Shown: one piece after another, positions 1-5,676 of the stretch
Position numbering within the stretch: position 1 is the first letter of the stretch
Layout: each line of letters starts with the position of its first letter
Assembly: GCA_005882715.1 (NCBI GenBank)
Contig: VBEI01000154.1
Span: 1 to 7,690 of the forward strand
DNA: 7,690 nucleotides
Source: Chloroflexota bacterium
Lineage (GTDB): Bacteria > Chloroflexota > Dehalococcoidia > SM23-28-2 > RBG-16-64-32
Direction of reading: 5' to 3'
Notes under the pieces: generated by a model
What the model saw: only the letters and a program-made list of their open reading frames with translations
Databases searched by the model: none
What the model was told of the DNA's origin: nothing
Made by a program: the position numbers and the translations under genes

Positions 1-344
1 CGAAGTATCTCGAGCAAATCATGATGCGCCTGCGCTCGGCAAGTATAGTCAGAAGCCATCGCGGCGTAAACGGCGGCTACGAGCTGGCTCGGCCGTCCAC
101 CAATATTACAGTGGGCGAGGTTGTCCGGTTGATGGACGGACCCTTGGCGCCAAGCTCGTGCGCCAGTGAGTCAGCGCATGTGCCCTGCCCTGCATACCGT
201 TGCCCCACCGAGGTCGGCTGCGTGCTCCGTGGCCTTTGGACAGACGTGCGCGAGGCGATCGCGGGCGTCCTCGACCGCACGACGTTCGGCCAGCTCGCGG
301 AGCGGCAGCGCGATGCCAGGCCAGTTGAGGCTTACGCCATATGA
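1..344 (+). CDS. Rrf2-family transcriptional regulator, C-terminal part (5' truncated by window)
   Basis: This is the 3' end of a gene read in the frame whose first full codon is at 3; the start lies outside the window. The visible 113 residues begin with KYLEQI and continue through RSHRGVNGGYELARP, the typical end of the Rrf2 winged helix-turn-helix (recognition region and GGY wing). The dimerisation helix follows, ending in a segment resembling the family 'LWxxVxxAIxxVLdxTT' signature. Four cysteines, with codons at 159, 186, 201 and 219, are spaced C-x8-C-x4-C-x5-C in the region where IscR, NsrR and RsrR bind Fe-S clusters, so a cluster or redox-sensing role is plausible (inference). Rrf2 proteins are DNA-binding dimers, and members such as CymR control sulfur assimilation. 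The position just upstream of a SsuABC-like importer suggests that it regulates that operon. The ATG at 21 is internal to the conserved helix and is not the true start. Confidence 0.93.
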   Translation, partial: KYLEQIMMRLRSASIVRSHRGVNGGYELARPSTNITVGEVVRLMDGPLAPSSCASESAHVPCPAYRCPTEVGCVLRGLWTDVREAIAGVLDRTTFGQLAERQRDARPVEAYAI

Positions 345-412
345 AGGAGTTTCGAGCCGCGTCCAGCGCGAACACCCCACCCGCCTTGTGCCCGGGCATT
401 GGGGCGACCTGA
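341..412 (+). CDS. Possible 23-codon leader peptide ORF between regulator and binding protein
   Basis: A short ORF starts with ATG at 341, which overlaps the regulator stop as ATGA, and ends with TGA at 410-412. The peptide begins MKEFRAASS, is rich in Ala and Pro, and contains one Cys (codon 389-391). A GAGG element at 327-330 lies 10 nt upstream and could serve as ribosome site, and the ATGA overlap would allow translational coupling. Its stop overlaps the next in-frame ATG of the binding-protein frame as TGATG. The last seven sense codons and the stop form most of the hairpin at 392-419, so a ribosome translating this ORF would melt that hairpin. I do not recognise the peptide. An ORF this short can occur by chance, and only the junction geometry argues that it is real. 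Confidence 0.3.
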   Translation: MKEFRAASSANTPPALCPGIGAT

Positions 413-419
413 TGCCCGG
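392..419 (+). promoter_or_regulatory. Strong RNA hairpin with GCGA tetraloop in the leader of the transporter operon
   Basis: Bases 392-403 pair with 408-419 to form a 12-bp uninterrupted stem. Eight outer Watson-Crick pairs (CCGGGCAT with ATGCCCGG) are followed by two G-U wobble pairs (400-411, 401-410) and two G-C pairs. The loop is GCGA, a GNRA tetraloop. The two non-Watson-Crick positions are exactly those an RNA would tolerate, which suggests the structure acts in RNA rather than as a DNA operator. No T-run follows (the next bases are AATCGAAG), so it is not a standard intrinsic terminator. It lies 13 nt upstream of the likely ribosome site of the binding protein. It may set differential expression of regulator versus transporter, for example as a processing or stability element, or work as an attenuator-like leader. 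Confidence 0.6.
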
Positions 420-432
420 AATCGAAGTCAAC

Positions 433-440
433 AGGGAGGT
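433..440 (+). promoter_or_regulatory. Ribosome binding site that decides the TTG start at 451
   Basis: The purine-rich AGGGAGGT is a near-consensus Shine-Dalgarno sequence. It ends 10 nt before TTG 451 and 19 nt before ATG 460, and it lies downstream of ATG 412, so it cannot serve that codon. It therefore favours initiation at TTG 451, which also gives a textbook lipoprotein signal peptide beginning with two lysines. Confidence 0.6.
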
Positions 441-450
441 ATCTACTGAC

Positions 451-1533
451 TTGAAGAAGATGTTGATACCGATCTCGCTCATGGTAATAGCGTCATTAGC
501 CGTTTCCTGCGGCGGTGATGACCACAAAGAAACGACCAGTGCAACGACACGGGCCGCCGGAGCCTCGCCGAACGAGTTCCCCGATTCGGGACCTGTCACG
601 TTACACCTTGGCTATTTTGCCAACGTAACCCACGCCGTCCCGCTGGTCGGCTTGAATAACGGGATCTTCGCGCAGGAACTCGGCGCGAACGTGACAATCG
701 ACCCGAAGACCTTCAATGCAGGGCCGGACGTCATCACCGCGATTTTCGCCGGCGAACTCGATGCCAGTTACCTCGGTCAAAGTCCGGCGGTCAACGGCTA
801 CGTCCAGTCCGACGGCCACGATGTGCGAATCGTATCCGGCGCGGCAAGCGGCGGCGCCGCACTCGTCGTTAAACCCGAGATCACCGAGCCTGCGCAACTC
901 AGCGGCAAGCGGATTGCAAGCCCACAGCTCGGCAATACCCAGGATATTGCGTTGCGCAACTGGCTCAAGCAGAACGGCGTCCCCGCCGAGGAGAACGGCG
1001 GCGACGTTAAGGTCATTCCCACTGCCAACGCGGACGCGCTTACCGCGTTCAAGAACGGCGATTTGGATGGCGGTTGGGCTCCAGAGCCATGGGCGACGCG
1101 ATTAGTCCAAGAGGGCGGGGGTCACATACTCGTCGACGAAAAGACACTCTGGCCAAACGGTCAGTTTGCGACTACAGTGCTCATCGTCCGCACGAACTTC
1201 CTTAACGATCACCCAGACACCGTGCAGAAACTCATAAGCGCCAACGTTAAGACGGTCCAGTGGATCAAGCAGCATACAGAAGAGGCGAAGACTCTGGTGA
1301 ACCAGCAAATCGAAGCGGTCACGTCGAAGGCTCTGCCGAAGGCAGTCATTGACGCAGCCTTTCCCAATGTCGAGTTTACCTACGACCCAATTCAGTCCAG
1401 CGTAGAAACAGCAGCCAAGCAAGCCTATGATTTGGGGCTGCTCCAAGACAATCCGGACCTGGCTGACCTCTTCTCGCTTGACATCCTGAACATAGTTCTC
1501 GCAAAACAAGGGTTGACCGCGGTCTCGCGCTAG
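451..1533 (+). CDS. ABC transporter solute-binding lipoprotein, NitT/TauT (SsuA-like) family
   Basis: This is a 360-residue protein if started at TTG 451. The N-terminus has Lys-Lys, a hydrophobic stretch (about residues 4-18) and a lipobox LAVSC with the modified Cys at residue 20. An acidic and Ser/Thr-rich linker runs to about residue 47, so the mature protein should be a membrane-anchored lipoprotein outside the cytoplasmic membrane. The binding domain starts near residue 48 with a strand-plus-GYF segment and contains the segment LGQSPAVNGY, as in SsuA/NMT1-like periplasmic binding proteins. The WAPEPWATRL motif (about 209-218) is typical of sulfonate/nitrate/taurine binding proteins. It delivers the substrate to the ATPase and permease encoded just downstream. 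The substrate cannot be read from sequence. The reading frame is open further upstream to 166, but that part overlaps the regulator and would bury the signal peptide. Alternative starts are ATG 412 and ATG 460. Confidence 0.9.
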   Translation: MKKMLIPISLMVIASLAVSCGGDDHKETTSATTRAAGASPNEFPDSGPVTLHLGYFANVTHAVPLVGLNNGIFAQELGANVTIDPKTFNAGPDVITAIFAGELDASYLGQSPAVNGYVQSDGHDVRIVSGAASGGAALVVKPEITEPAQLSGKRIASPQLGNTQDIALRNWLKQNGVPAEENGGDVKVIPTANADALTAFKNGDLDGGWAPEPWATRLVQEGGGHILVDEKTLWPNGQFATTVLIVRTNFLNDHPDTVQKLISANVKTVQWIKQHTEEAKTLVNQQIEAVTSKALPKAVIDAAFPNVEFTYDPIQSSVETAAKQAYDLGLLQDNPDLADLFSLDILNIVLAKQGLTAVSR

Positions 1534-1544
1534 CGAGCGCGCTC
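1524..1544 (+). repeat. Small inverted repeats at the binding-protein/ATPase junction
   Basis: CTCGC (1524-1528) pairs with GCGAG (1533-1537) around a GCTA loop that includes the first two bases of the stop codon. An overlapping alternative is the perfect palindrome GAGCGCGCTC at 1535-1544. The two are mutually exclusive. They might give modest transcript stabilisation or polarity between the binding protein and the ATPase, but the stems are short and no T-run follows, so this is a weak call. Confidence 0.25.
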
Positions 1545-1568
1545 AAGATACCTGCAGGAATCAACCGT

Positions 1569-2438
1569 ATGGCATCGGAAACATTCGACCAGGAGACGCG
1601 GTTGCCACCGAAGCCGAAGTTCGAGGCTCCTGCCGAGAGGATGGCGGCCGGCGGCGAGCTGATGGCGTTGCGGGGCGTCACCCGCCATTTCCGGACGAGG
1701 CGCCACGACACTCTGGCGATCGATCGCATCTCGCTTTCGGTCAATGAAGGGGAATTCGTCTGCATCGTCGGGCCTTCCGGCTGCGGAAAGTCTACGCTGC
1801 TCAATATCGTTGCCGGTCTCGATCATCCGACCGGAGGCGAGGCGCTCTTCGATGGCCGGCTTATCGATAGGCCCGGCCGCGAGCGGATCGTTGTCTTCCA
1901 GGAACCGGCCCTCTACCCCTGGCTTAACGTGCGCGCGAACGTCGAGCTCGGTCTCAAAATAGCGGGCATCGGCCGATCGGAACGAAAACGCCTGGCCGAC
2001 CGTTATATTTCGCTCGTCAACCTGCGGCGGTTCGAGAAGGCATATATCCATGAGCTGTCAGGCGGCATGAAGCAGCGCGCACAGCTCGCGCGGGCGCTGG
2101 CCGTGGAGCCGCGGATGCTGTTAATGGATGAGCCGTTCGCCGCCCTTGATGCCCAGACCCGGGACGTACTTCAGCAAGAGCTGCAAGAGATCACCTCGCG
2201 CCTAAAGACGACCGTGATTTTCGTGACTCACAACGTCCGCGAGGCGGTTATTCTGGCGGACCGTGTTGTCGTGATGACACCTGCTCCCGGGAAGCTGAAA
2301 ACAGAGATCGCCATTCCTCTACCACGCCCGCGCGGTCCTGACTCGCATGCTGTAGTCGACCTGGCGGCTCGTGTGCGGACCGAGCTGCAGCATGACATAT
2401 ATGCCGCGCAGTCAGCGGAGGATAGCTATGCCATCTAG
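1569..2438 (+). CDS. ABC transporter ATP-binding protein, NitT/TauT (SsuB/TauB-like) family
   Basis: This 289-residue cytoplasmic ATPase powers the importer. All motifs are intact: Walker A GPSGCGKST (68-76), Q-loop FQEPALYPW (110-118), ABC signature LSGGMKQR (163-170), Walker B LLMDEP with catalytic Glu188, D-loop AALD (191-194) and the switch His221 in VTHNVREA. The FQEP..PW form of the Q-loop and the MKQR signature are typical of the nitrate/sulfonate/taurine group. The start at ATG 1569 has AGGAA 8 nt upstream and lies 35 nt after the binding-protein stop, which fits an operon. It gives an N-terminal extension of about 30 residues before the first strand of the domain; Met25 and Met32 are possible alternative starts. 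The 3' end overlaps the permease gene by 11 nt. Confidence 0.95.
   Translation: MASETFDQETRLPPKPKFEAPAERMAAGGELMALRGVTRHFRTRRHDTLAIDRISLSVNEGEFVCIVGPSGCGKSTLLNIVAGLDHPTGGEALFDGRLIDRPGRERIVVFQEPALYPWLNVRANVELGLKIAGIGRSERKRLADRYISLVNLRRFEKAYIHELSGGMKQRAQLARALAVEPRMLLMDEPFAALDAQTRDVLQQELQEITSRLKTTVIFVTHNVREAVILADRVVVMTPAPGKLKTEIAIPLPRPRGPDSHAVVDLAARVRTELQHDIYAAQSAEDSYAI
2417..2422 (+). promoter_or_regulatory. Ribosome binding site of the permease, inside the ATPase gene
   Basis: GGAGGA lies within the last codons of the ATPase and ends 5 nt before ATG 2428. It supports that start over the upstream in-frame ATG 2371 and over ATG 2443, and points to coupled translation of ATPase and permease. Confidence 0.65.
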
Positions 2439-3315
2439 CGGAATGCACGGCGACGAACCAGGAATTGCCCTAACTCCTGTCGATATTGACACGACCAGCG
2501 TTCCTCGCGGCGGATCGACGACGGCTCGATTCAGGGAACTCGACGCCTCAGGTTTGGTACTGAAGGCGCTCCGACTCGCTGTCTTCTACCTTGCGCTACT
2601 TGCGCTGTGGCAGTTGCTGTACAGCCTCCATGTCTGGTCTCCTTACCTGCTTCCCTCTCCGAGCGACGTATGGCACTCGTTTATAGACTACGTGGACAAT
2701 GGGTTGATCCAAAAAGCGGTGCGCGCGAGCATGCAACGCCTAGTGATCGGCTATGCCATTTCTATCCTCATCGGCCTGATTATCGGCATGGCGTGCGGGA
2801 GCAATAAGTACGTCGACGAGACTTTGGGCAGCCTGGTGCTGGGGCTGCAGTCCCTACCGAGCATCACCTGGCTTCCACTCGCTATTCTGTGGTTCGGACT
2901 GAACCAGAACGCGATCATCTTCGTCACTTTCATGGGATCCGTCGGCGCTATCGCAATCTCCGCGCGCGCCGGGGTGCAGGCGATCCCACCGTTATACCGT
3001 CGCGCCGCCGCGACGATGGGTGCGAGCCGCTATCAGTCGGTCCGGTACGTGCTCCTGCCTGCCATGGTGCCGAGCATGGCTCAGGGCCTAAAGCTAGGGT
3101 GGTCGTTCGCGTGGCGTTCTTTGATGGCGGCTGAACTGATCTTTGTAACGATGGGGCTCGGCCATCTGCTAAATCTTGGCCGAGATCTGAATAACATGAG
3201 CCTCGTGCTCGCCATCATGTTCGTGATTGTCGCAATCGGACTTGCGGTGGACCGCATTTTCTTCGCGCGCGTGGAGGCATGGGTGCAGGAGAGGTGGGGC
3301 CTAGAGGCCGCTTAA
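2428..3315 (+). CDS. ABC transporter permease, NitT/TauT (SsuC/TauC-like) family
   Basis: This 295-residue integral membrane protein is expected to form the homodimeric channel of the importer. A hydrophilic N-terminal tail of about 45 residues precedes the first hydrophobic helix (about 47-65). Further membrane segments lie near 105-123, 134-156, 162-178, 215-240 and 258-277, the arrangement of the binding-protein-dependent transport permease domain. The cytoplasmic EAA loop that contacts the ATPase is visible around 191-211 (RRAAATMGAS...VLLPA, with the conserved Gly198 and Leu-Pro). LPSPSDVWHSF (74-85) after the first helix and the SLPSITWLPLAILWFG segment (142-157) match SsuC/TauC/NrtB-type permeases. 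The gene overlaps the ATPase stop by 11 nt. The start at 2428 is set by the GGAGGA upstream; the frame is also open from 2371. Confidence 0.94.
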   Translation: MPSSGMHGDEPGIALTPVDIDTTSVPRGGSTTARFRELDASGLVLKALRLAVFYLALLALWQLLYSLHVWSPYLLPSPSDVWHSFIDYVDNGLIQKAVRASMQRLVIGYAISILIGLIIGMACGSNKYVDETLGSLVLGLQSLPSITWLPLAILWFGLNQNAIIFVTFMGSVGAIAISARAGVQAIPPLYRRAAATMGASRYQSVRYVLLPAMVPSMAQGLKLGWSFAWRSLMAAELIFVTMGLGHLLNLGRDLNNMSLVLAIMFVIVAIGLAVDRIFFARVEAWVQERWGLEAA

Positions 3316-3510
3316 CAGTCCATCATTCGCCTTAGCCCAGTTCATGTCCGGGCCACGGCCATGTTCTCCGAACGCCTCATCAGGTCGTCTAAACCCCTCG
3401 TTGCCCGAAGTGTCAAGCTTCGTCAGGCGCCCGCGCCTACTACTCCCTTGATTCATGAGACCTTCATTCCAGCCGTGTAGACTTTAATAAAGAGGCTTTG
3501 CACACGCGCG
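3316..3510 (+). other. Non-coding gap between transporter operon and first two-component system
   Basis: No coding sequence is convincing in this 195-nt gap. Two short stems lie next to each other: CGAAG (3406-3410) with CTTCG (3418-3422), and AGGCG (3425-3429) with CGCCT (3434-3438) around a CCCG loop. Neither is followed by a T-run, so they are poor terminator candidates. The last 40 nt are AT-richer (TAGACT at 3478-3483, TTTAAT at 3483-3488) and probably hold the promoter of the next gene. The best hexamer pair seen is ATGAGA (3455-3460) with TAGACT, 17-nt spacing, each 4 of 6 to consensus. Confidence 0.4.
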
Positions 3511-4191
3511 ATGAGAATACTATTGGTAGAAGACGAGCCTCAGATTGCCGATTTTGTTTCGCGAGGCTTAGACGAGAACGGTTACAGTGTGGATGTCGCT
3601 CGGGATGGCGAAGAAGCGCTGGAATGGCCAAGCGTCGCGAATTTCGACATCATTGTTCTCGATGTAATGCTACCGGCGGTCGATGGCATCGAAGTTTGCC
3701 GGACATTTCGCGCCCAGGGGCTTCGTACACCCATACTTATGCTTACAGCGCGAGATGCCGTTGAGGACCGCGTGCGCGGTCTGGATAGCGGCGCCGATGA
3801 CTATCTCGTCAAACCGTTTGCCTTCGCTGAGCTACTGGCTCGCATCCGCGCGCTCAGCCGGCGAGAGCCTGCGCTGCTTGGAACGGAGCTACAAGTCGGC
3901 GATCTCGTCATGGACACCGCGACGCGCCAGGTTACTCGAGCCGGCGTGCCTGTTGAATTGACCTCTAAGGAGTTCGCACTCTTAGAGCACCTTATGCGAC
4001 ATCCCAACCAAGTGCTCTCACGGACCGTGATTGCCGAACACGTTTGGAACTACGATTTTGATAACGTCACAAACGTGATCGATGTTCATGTGAAGAACTT
4101 GCGGAAGAAGATCGACGAAGGGTTTGATCCGAAGTTGATCCACACGGTCCGCGGCGCTGGATACCGGCTCTCGGACCGCAAACCCGGCTAA
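3511..4191 (+). CDS. OmpR/PhoB-family response regulator (first two-component system)
   Basis: This 226-residue protein is a DNA-binding response regulator. The receiver domain (about 1-115) shows the acidic pocket Glu7-Asp8, phosphoacceptor Asp51 in IIVLDVMLP, Thr79 in MLTAR and Lys101 in LVKPF. The winged-helix effector domain (about 128-222) has the SKEFALLEHLM helix, the VIAEHVWNYDFD segment, the VIDVHVKNLRKKID recognition helix and the terminal VRGAGYRL hairpin, all typical of OmpR/PhoB proteins. ATG 3511 opens directly with MRILLVEDE, so the start is firm. The best ribosome site, AGAGG at 3491-3495, is rather distant (15 nt). The sensor kinase starts 2 nt after the stop, so the two form an operon. 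Overall it resembles the CusR/MprA/ArlR group, but the regulon is not evident. Confidence 0.95.
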   Translation: MRILLVEDEPQIADFVSRGLDENGYSVDVARDGEEALEWPSVANFDIIVLDVMLPAVDGIEVCRTFRAQGLRTPILMLTARDAVEDRVRGLDSGADDYLVKPFAFAELLARIRALSRREPALLGTELQVGDLVMDTATRQVTRAGVPVELTSKEFALLEHLMRHPNQVLSRTVIAEHVWNYDFDNVTNVIDVHVKNLRKKIDEGFDPKLIHTVRGAGYRLSDRKPG

Positions 4192-4193
4192 AG

Positions 4194-5576
4194 ATGGCGC
4201 TTCTTCGCTCGATCAGGGTTCGTCTAACTCTCTGGTTCGTATTCCTACTAGCCATAACCCTAGCCATATTCTGCGCAGCGCTATACCTGGCGCTCCGGCA
4301 TAACCTGAACTCAAGCCTGAACGACTCACTAGAAAGCAGAGCGGAGATTGTTGCGGGGCTTGTCGTTGACGTAGACCACGTTGATGTCGCTGAGCTAACT
4401 ATTCCCGGAGATCCGGTGGAGGGCGAAGAATTCGTAAGAGTTTTCGATTCCTCAGGCAATCTGGTGTTTGACAACTCGGGGGAGAAGTTCCGGCCACCCG
4501 ACGACCCAGCGGCCGTGAGCGCAGCCCTGTCAGGTTCCAGGACGCGAACCAACCTGGACCTAGGCCCCGAACTGCGGGCCCTCACTGCGCCGATCCACGC
4601 GAACGGTCAGGTGATTGGCGCAGTCGAAGTGGGGCTCTCAACCGATGACGTACACTCAACCCTCCGTACTCTGCTTATCATCATCGCCGTAACTTATCCG
4701 CTCGCCCTCGTCATTGCGAGTGGTGGGGGTGTCTTTCTGGCCGGCCGGGCGCTTTCCCCGATCGACGGGTTAACGCGCACCGCTCGTAGAATCAGCGCTG
4801 CGGACCTCAGTCGGAGGCTCGATATGCGCCTTCCTGACGATGAAGTAGGCAGGCTAGCGCGCACGTTCGATGAGATGATCGCGCGTCTCGATGATGCCTT
4901 TCGCCGCCAGCGGCAGTTCACCGCTGATGCCTCGCACGAGCTCAGAACCCCGCTCACCGCTATCAAGGGCCAAACGGAGGTCGCGCTTCAAAGGGACCGT
5001 GACCCAGCTGAATATCGATCAGTTCTTCGCAACGTGAACACGGAGGTGGACCGCATGATAAGGCTGGTAAGCAGCCTGCTCACGCTAGCGCGCGCAGATG
5101 CGCACCAGGTGCCACTCGCCAAAGAAGATATCAGTTTGGGCGCTTTGGTCAGTGATGCCGCCGATCAGGTGCGTTCGGCGGCAGACAACAAGGGTGTCTC
5201 AATGCGGCTCCGGAATGGTGGGGAGACGCGGGTGACCGCCGACCAGGACCTGCTTCTCCAACTGATCCTCAATCTGCTCGACAATGCTGTAAAGCACACG
5301 CCGTCAGGCGGCTCGATTGACGTCTCGTGGAGCAAGGCGGACGGACAGGCAAAGGTAGTCGTCTCCGACGAGGGGCCGGGTATCCCCACTGAACATCTGC
5401 CCCGCATATTCGATCGCTTTTACCGCGTCGACAAAGCGCGGTCGCGAGAGGGCGGTGGCGTTGGCCTGGGCCTCTCGATTTGCCGGTGGATCGCTCAGGC
5501 GCATGGTGGGACTATCCAAGCAGACAATGCACCCGGCCAAGGGGCGACGTTTACGGTACATCTTCCGATCAATTAG
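4194..5576 (+). CDS. Sensor histidine kinase with extracytoplasmic sensor domain (first two-component system)
   Basis: This 460-residue membrane kinase should phosphorylate the regulator encoded 2 nt upstream. Order of parts: first membrane helix (about 11-33), extracytoplasmic sensor domain (about 35-157) with many acidic residues around 59-105, second membrane helix (about 160-183), HAMP linker (about 184-237), HisKA with H-box FTADASHELRTPLTAIKG (phospho-His248), and HATPase with N-box NLLDNAVKHT (360-369, key Asn364), G1 box DEGPGIP (Asp392), F-box IFDRFYR and G2 box GGGVGLGLS (420-428). All catalytic motifs are intact. The architecture matches CusS/ArlS/MprB-type kinases. The signal is unknown; the sensor domain is not His- or Met-rich, so a copper role cannot be assumed. 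No clear ribosome site precedes ATG 4194, which suggests translational coupling to the regulator gene. Confidence 0.95.
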   Translation: MALLRSIRVRLTLWFVFLLAITLAIFCAALYLALRHNLNSSLNDSLESRAEIVAGLVVDVDHVDVAELTIPGDPVEGEEFVRVFDSSGNLVFDNSGEKFRPPDDPAAVSAALSGSRTRTNLDLGPELRALTAPIHANGQVIGAVEVGLSTDDVHSTLRTLLIIIAVTYPLALVIASGGGVFLAGRALSPIDGLTRTARRISAADLSRRLDMRLPDDEVGRLARTFDEMIARLDDAFRRQRQFTADASHELRTPLTAIKGQTEVALQRDRDPAEYRSVLRNVNTEVDRMIRLVSSLLTLARADAHQVPLAKEDISLGALVSDAADQVRSAADNKGVSMRLRNGGETRVTADQDLLLQLILNLLDNAVKHTPSGGSIDVSWSKADGQAKVVVSDEGPGIPTEHLPRIFDRFYRVDKARSREGGGVGLGLSICRWIAQAHGGTIQADNAPGQGATFTVHLPIN

Positions 5577-5615
5577 TTATTGCCGCTCATCAGTCACGCT
5601 TCCAGGGACCGACTT

Positions 5616-5640
5616 GGTGACAATCGCGTGCTGTTCACCC
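5616..5640 (+). promoter_or_regulatory. Possible operator: GGTGA...TCACC dyad over the promoter spacer
   Basis: GGTGA (5616-5620) and TCACC (5635-5639) form an inverted repeat separated by 14 nt, overlapping the candidate -35 box and reaching close to the -10 box. The right arm sits in GTTCACCC (5633-5640), which resembles the repeat unit of the PHO box described for Streptomyces PhoP. I see no convincing second direct copy 11 nt away, so a PHO box is only a suggestion. If real, it would imply autoregulation of the PhoB-like gene. Confidence 0.25.
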
Positions 5641-5647
5641 TTATAAT
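5617..5647 (+). promoter_or_regulatory. Candidate sigma-70-type promoter of the PhoB/PhoR-like operon
   Basis: A perfect TATAAT lies at 5642-5647 in the 100-nt gap before the second response regulator. Upstream, GTGACA (5617-5622) matches TTGACA at 5 of 6 positions with a 19-nt spacer, slightly longer than ideal. Initiation about 7 nt downstream of the -10 box would leave a leader of roughly 20-25 nt before GTG 5677. Location, orientation and lack of other function in the gap support the call. Confidence 0.5.
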
Positions 5648-5676
5648 GGATTACGGGTGCAGAGTCTCGAGTTCCT

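Noticed and set aside
166..450. Upstream extension of the binding-protein reading frame to ATG 166
   Set aside because: It overlaps the regulator in another frame, its translation is Ser/Arg-rich shadow sequence, and it would place the lipoprotein signal peptide inside the protein.
1530..2051. 173-codon open frame on the minus strand
   Set aside because: It is antisense to the Walker A and Q-loop part of the ABC ATPase, whose motifs are perfect on the plus strand.
2371..2427. ATG 2371 as permease start
   Set aside because: It would overlap the ATPase by 68 nt, and the GGAGGA 5 nt before ATG 2428 is a much better initiation signal.
3406..3438. Tandem short stems after the permease as a rho-independent terminator
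   Set aside because: Each stem is only 5 bp and no T-run follows; the sequence after the second stem is mixed, so termination is not supported.
4067..4585. 172-codon open frame on the minus strand
   Set aside because: It runs across the end of the response regulator and the start of the kinase, with Ser/Arg-rich translation and no motif; both plus-strand genes are intact.
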